From positions 1-5,710 of the forward strand of contig JAEWWQ010000118.1 in assembly GCA_023458855.1 (NCBI GenBank): a DNA stretch of 5,710 nt, read 5' to 3'. Source of the stretch: Bacillota bacterium. GTDB lineage: Bacteria > Bacillota > Clostridia > Lachnospirales > Lachnospiraceae. A model generated the notes under the pieces. The model worked only from the letters and a program-made list of their open reading frames with translations. It ran no database searches and was not told the DNA's origin. Position 1 is the stretch's first letter. Every line of letters starts with the position of its first letter. The translations under genes were made by a program, and so were the position numbers. This document shows, piece after piece, positions 4,841-5,710 of the stretch.

Positions 4841-5710
4841 TTATAAAATACCATAAGCCTTCATAGCACTTTCCAGTTGTTCTGCATGTGCCGGTTCTAA
4901 TTCTGTTAGCGGGCGGCGAAGTGGTCCTACTTCCATACCCATCAGATTCATTGCCTTCTTTACAGGAATCGGATTTACTTCACAAAATAATGCATCGACC
5001 AGTTCTATCGCATCCAATTGCATCTGTCTGCTTGCCACAACATCACCTGCCAGAAATCTCTCACAAATATCATGCGTCTGCTGCGGTGCTACATTAGATA
5101 ATACTGAAATAACTCCGATACCGCCTAATGACATGATCGGAACGATCTGGTCATCATTACCCGAGTATAAATCCACACAGCCATCAGCCATTGCCATAAG
5201 TCTGGCAACACTCGACAAATTACCAGTTGCATCCTTTACGCCTACAATATTGGAAACATTCTTACAAAGTGATACCACTGTTTCCGGCTGGATGGTTACT
5301 CCTGTCCGGCTCGGGACATTATATAGTATCATTGGAATCTTTACCGAATCCGCAATCATTGTAAAGTGCTCTATTAGTCCTTTTTGAGTTGCTTTATTGT
5401 AATATGGGGTTACTACCAGTATACCATCAGCACCGTATTTCTCTGCCTCTGTTGAAAAATAAATCGCAGTTTCTGTACAATTGGAACCTGTTCCTGCTAT
5501 AACAGGAATTCTTCCTGCTACTCTTTCCACACAGAATTTTATTGTGTCCAGATGCTCTTCATGTGATAATGTTGAAGCCTCTCCGGTCGTACCACATACA
5601 ATAATAGCATCTGTCCCATGTTTTATCTGATATTCGATCTGCTCTGCAAATTTTTCAAAATTTATATCCCCGTTTTCCTTAAATGGTGTCGCAATCGCAA
5701 CACCTGCGCC
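4841..5710 (-). CDS. dapA: 4-hydroxy-tetrahydrodipicolinate synthase, 5' end outside window
   Basis: DapA condenses pyruvate with aspartate semialdehyde to 4-hydroxy-tetrahydrodipicolinate, the branch point into diaminopimelate and lysine. It is a (beta/alpha)8 barrel, usually a cytoplasmic tetramer. The frame stays open to the right edge: 289 residues are visible, starting GAGVAIATPFKENG, and about half a dozen are probably missing compared with the usual size near 295. The first in-window ATG-like choices (for example the GTG at 5530) are internal and would remove essential residues. Visible active-site features are GTTGEA (40-45 of the visible chain), TPYYNKATQ (101-109), the proton-relay Tyr130 and Arg135 in LYNVPSRTG, and the Schiff-base Lys159 in VGVKDATG. 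The two His in STLSHEEH align with lysine-site histidines of E. coli DapA, but the Glu84 position is Thr here, so lysine feedback is uncertain. A terminator follows, then dapB. Confidence 0.96.
   Translation of the reverse strand, partial: GAGVAIATPFKENGDINFEKFAEQIEYQIKHGTDAIIVCGTTGEASTLSHEEHLDTIKFCVERVAGRIPVIAGTGSNCTETAIYFSTEAEKYGADGILVVTPYYNKATQKGLIEHFTMIADSVKIPMILYNVPSRTGVTIQPETVVSLCKNVSNIVGVKDATGNLSSVARLMAMADGCVDLYSGNDDQIVPIMSLGGIGVISVLSNVAPQQTHDICERFLAGDVVASRQMQLDAIELVDALFCEVNPIPVKKAMNLMGMEVGPLRRPLTELEPAHAEQLESAMKAYGIL

Noticed and set aside
4888..5387. Plus-strand open frames opposite dapA
   Set aside because: They are antisense to the conserved dapA active-site sequence, with no ribosome binding site or family resemblance.
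5528..5530. GTG at 5530 as the start of dapA
   Set aside because: The same frame continues to the window edge and encodes the conserved N-terminal third with TPF and GTTGEA, so this codon is an internal Val.

Overview
This is a low-GC window of ordinary chromosomal character. Its gene content points to a Firmicute of the class Clostridia, probably a Lachnospiraceae relative. Evidence for this is the class III (Clostridia/Bacilli-type) fructose-1,6-bisphosphatase, clostridial-type DapA and DapB, strong AGGAGG-type ribosome binding sites, A/T-rich spacers and intrinsic terminators with T tails. The assignment to family is inference from protein character, not a database result.

Layout from left to right. 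(1) A small cold-shock protein gene (+, 114-314) has a promoter and a 5'-end hairpin upstream. Its roughly 120-nt 3' untranslated region ends in a strong hairpin terminator. (2) Converging on that terminator is a stand-alone hisA (-, 487-1263) of the eukaryotic HIS6 type. The terminator is symmetrical enough to serve both genes. (3) Divergent from hisA is a small monocistronic lipoprotein gene (+, 1431-1805) with a clear lipobox, an extremely Thr/Asp/Asn-rich low-complexity mature chain and its own terminator. (4) The rest of the window is on the minus strand: fbp (class III fructose-1,6-bisphosphatase, 1874-3832), preceded by dapB (3869-4630), preceded by dapA (4841 to beyond the right edge).

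How the genes work together. DapA and DapB catalyse two consecutive steps from aspartate semialdehyde toward diaminopimelate and lysine, supplying peptidoglycan and protein synthesis. dapA has its own terminator, and dapB has a well-formed promoter right after it, so the two genes are adjacent but probably separate transcription units. dapB and fbp are only 36 bp apart with no terminator between them and are probably co-transcribed, linking a DAP-pathway gene with the gluconeogenic fructose bisphosphatase. The cold-shock, hisA and lipoprotein genes appear to be single-gene units.

No mobile element, CRISPR array, tRNA, rRNA or defence system is visible. No spacer exceeds about 175 bases. I found no convincing novel multi-gene system. 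The points worth a second look are small-scale: the hairpin at the predicted mRNA start of the cold-shock gene, the HIS6-type HisA outside a his operon, the low-complexity lipoprotein, a heptanucleotide repeat that puts TAG in all three frames at the end of fbp, the compact terminator/promoter junction between dapA and dapB, and a palindrome in the dapB leader.
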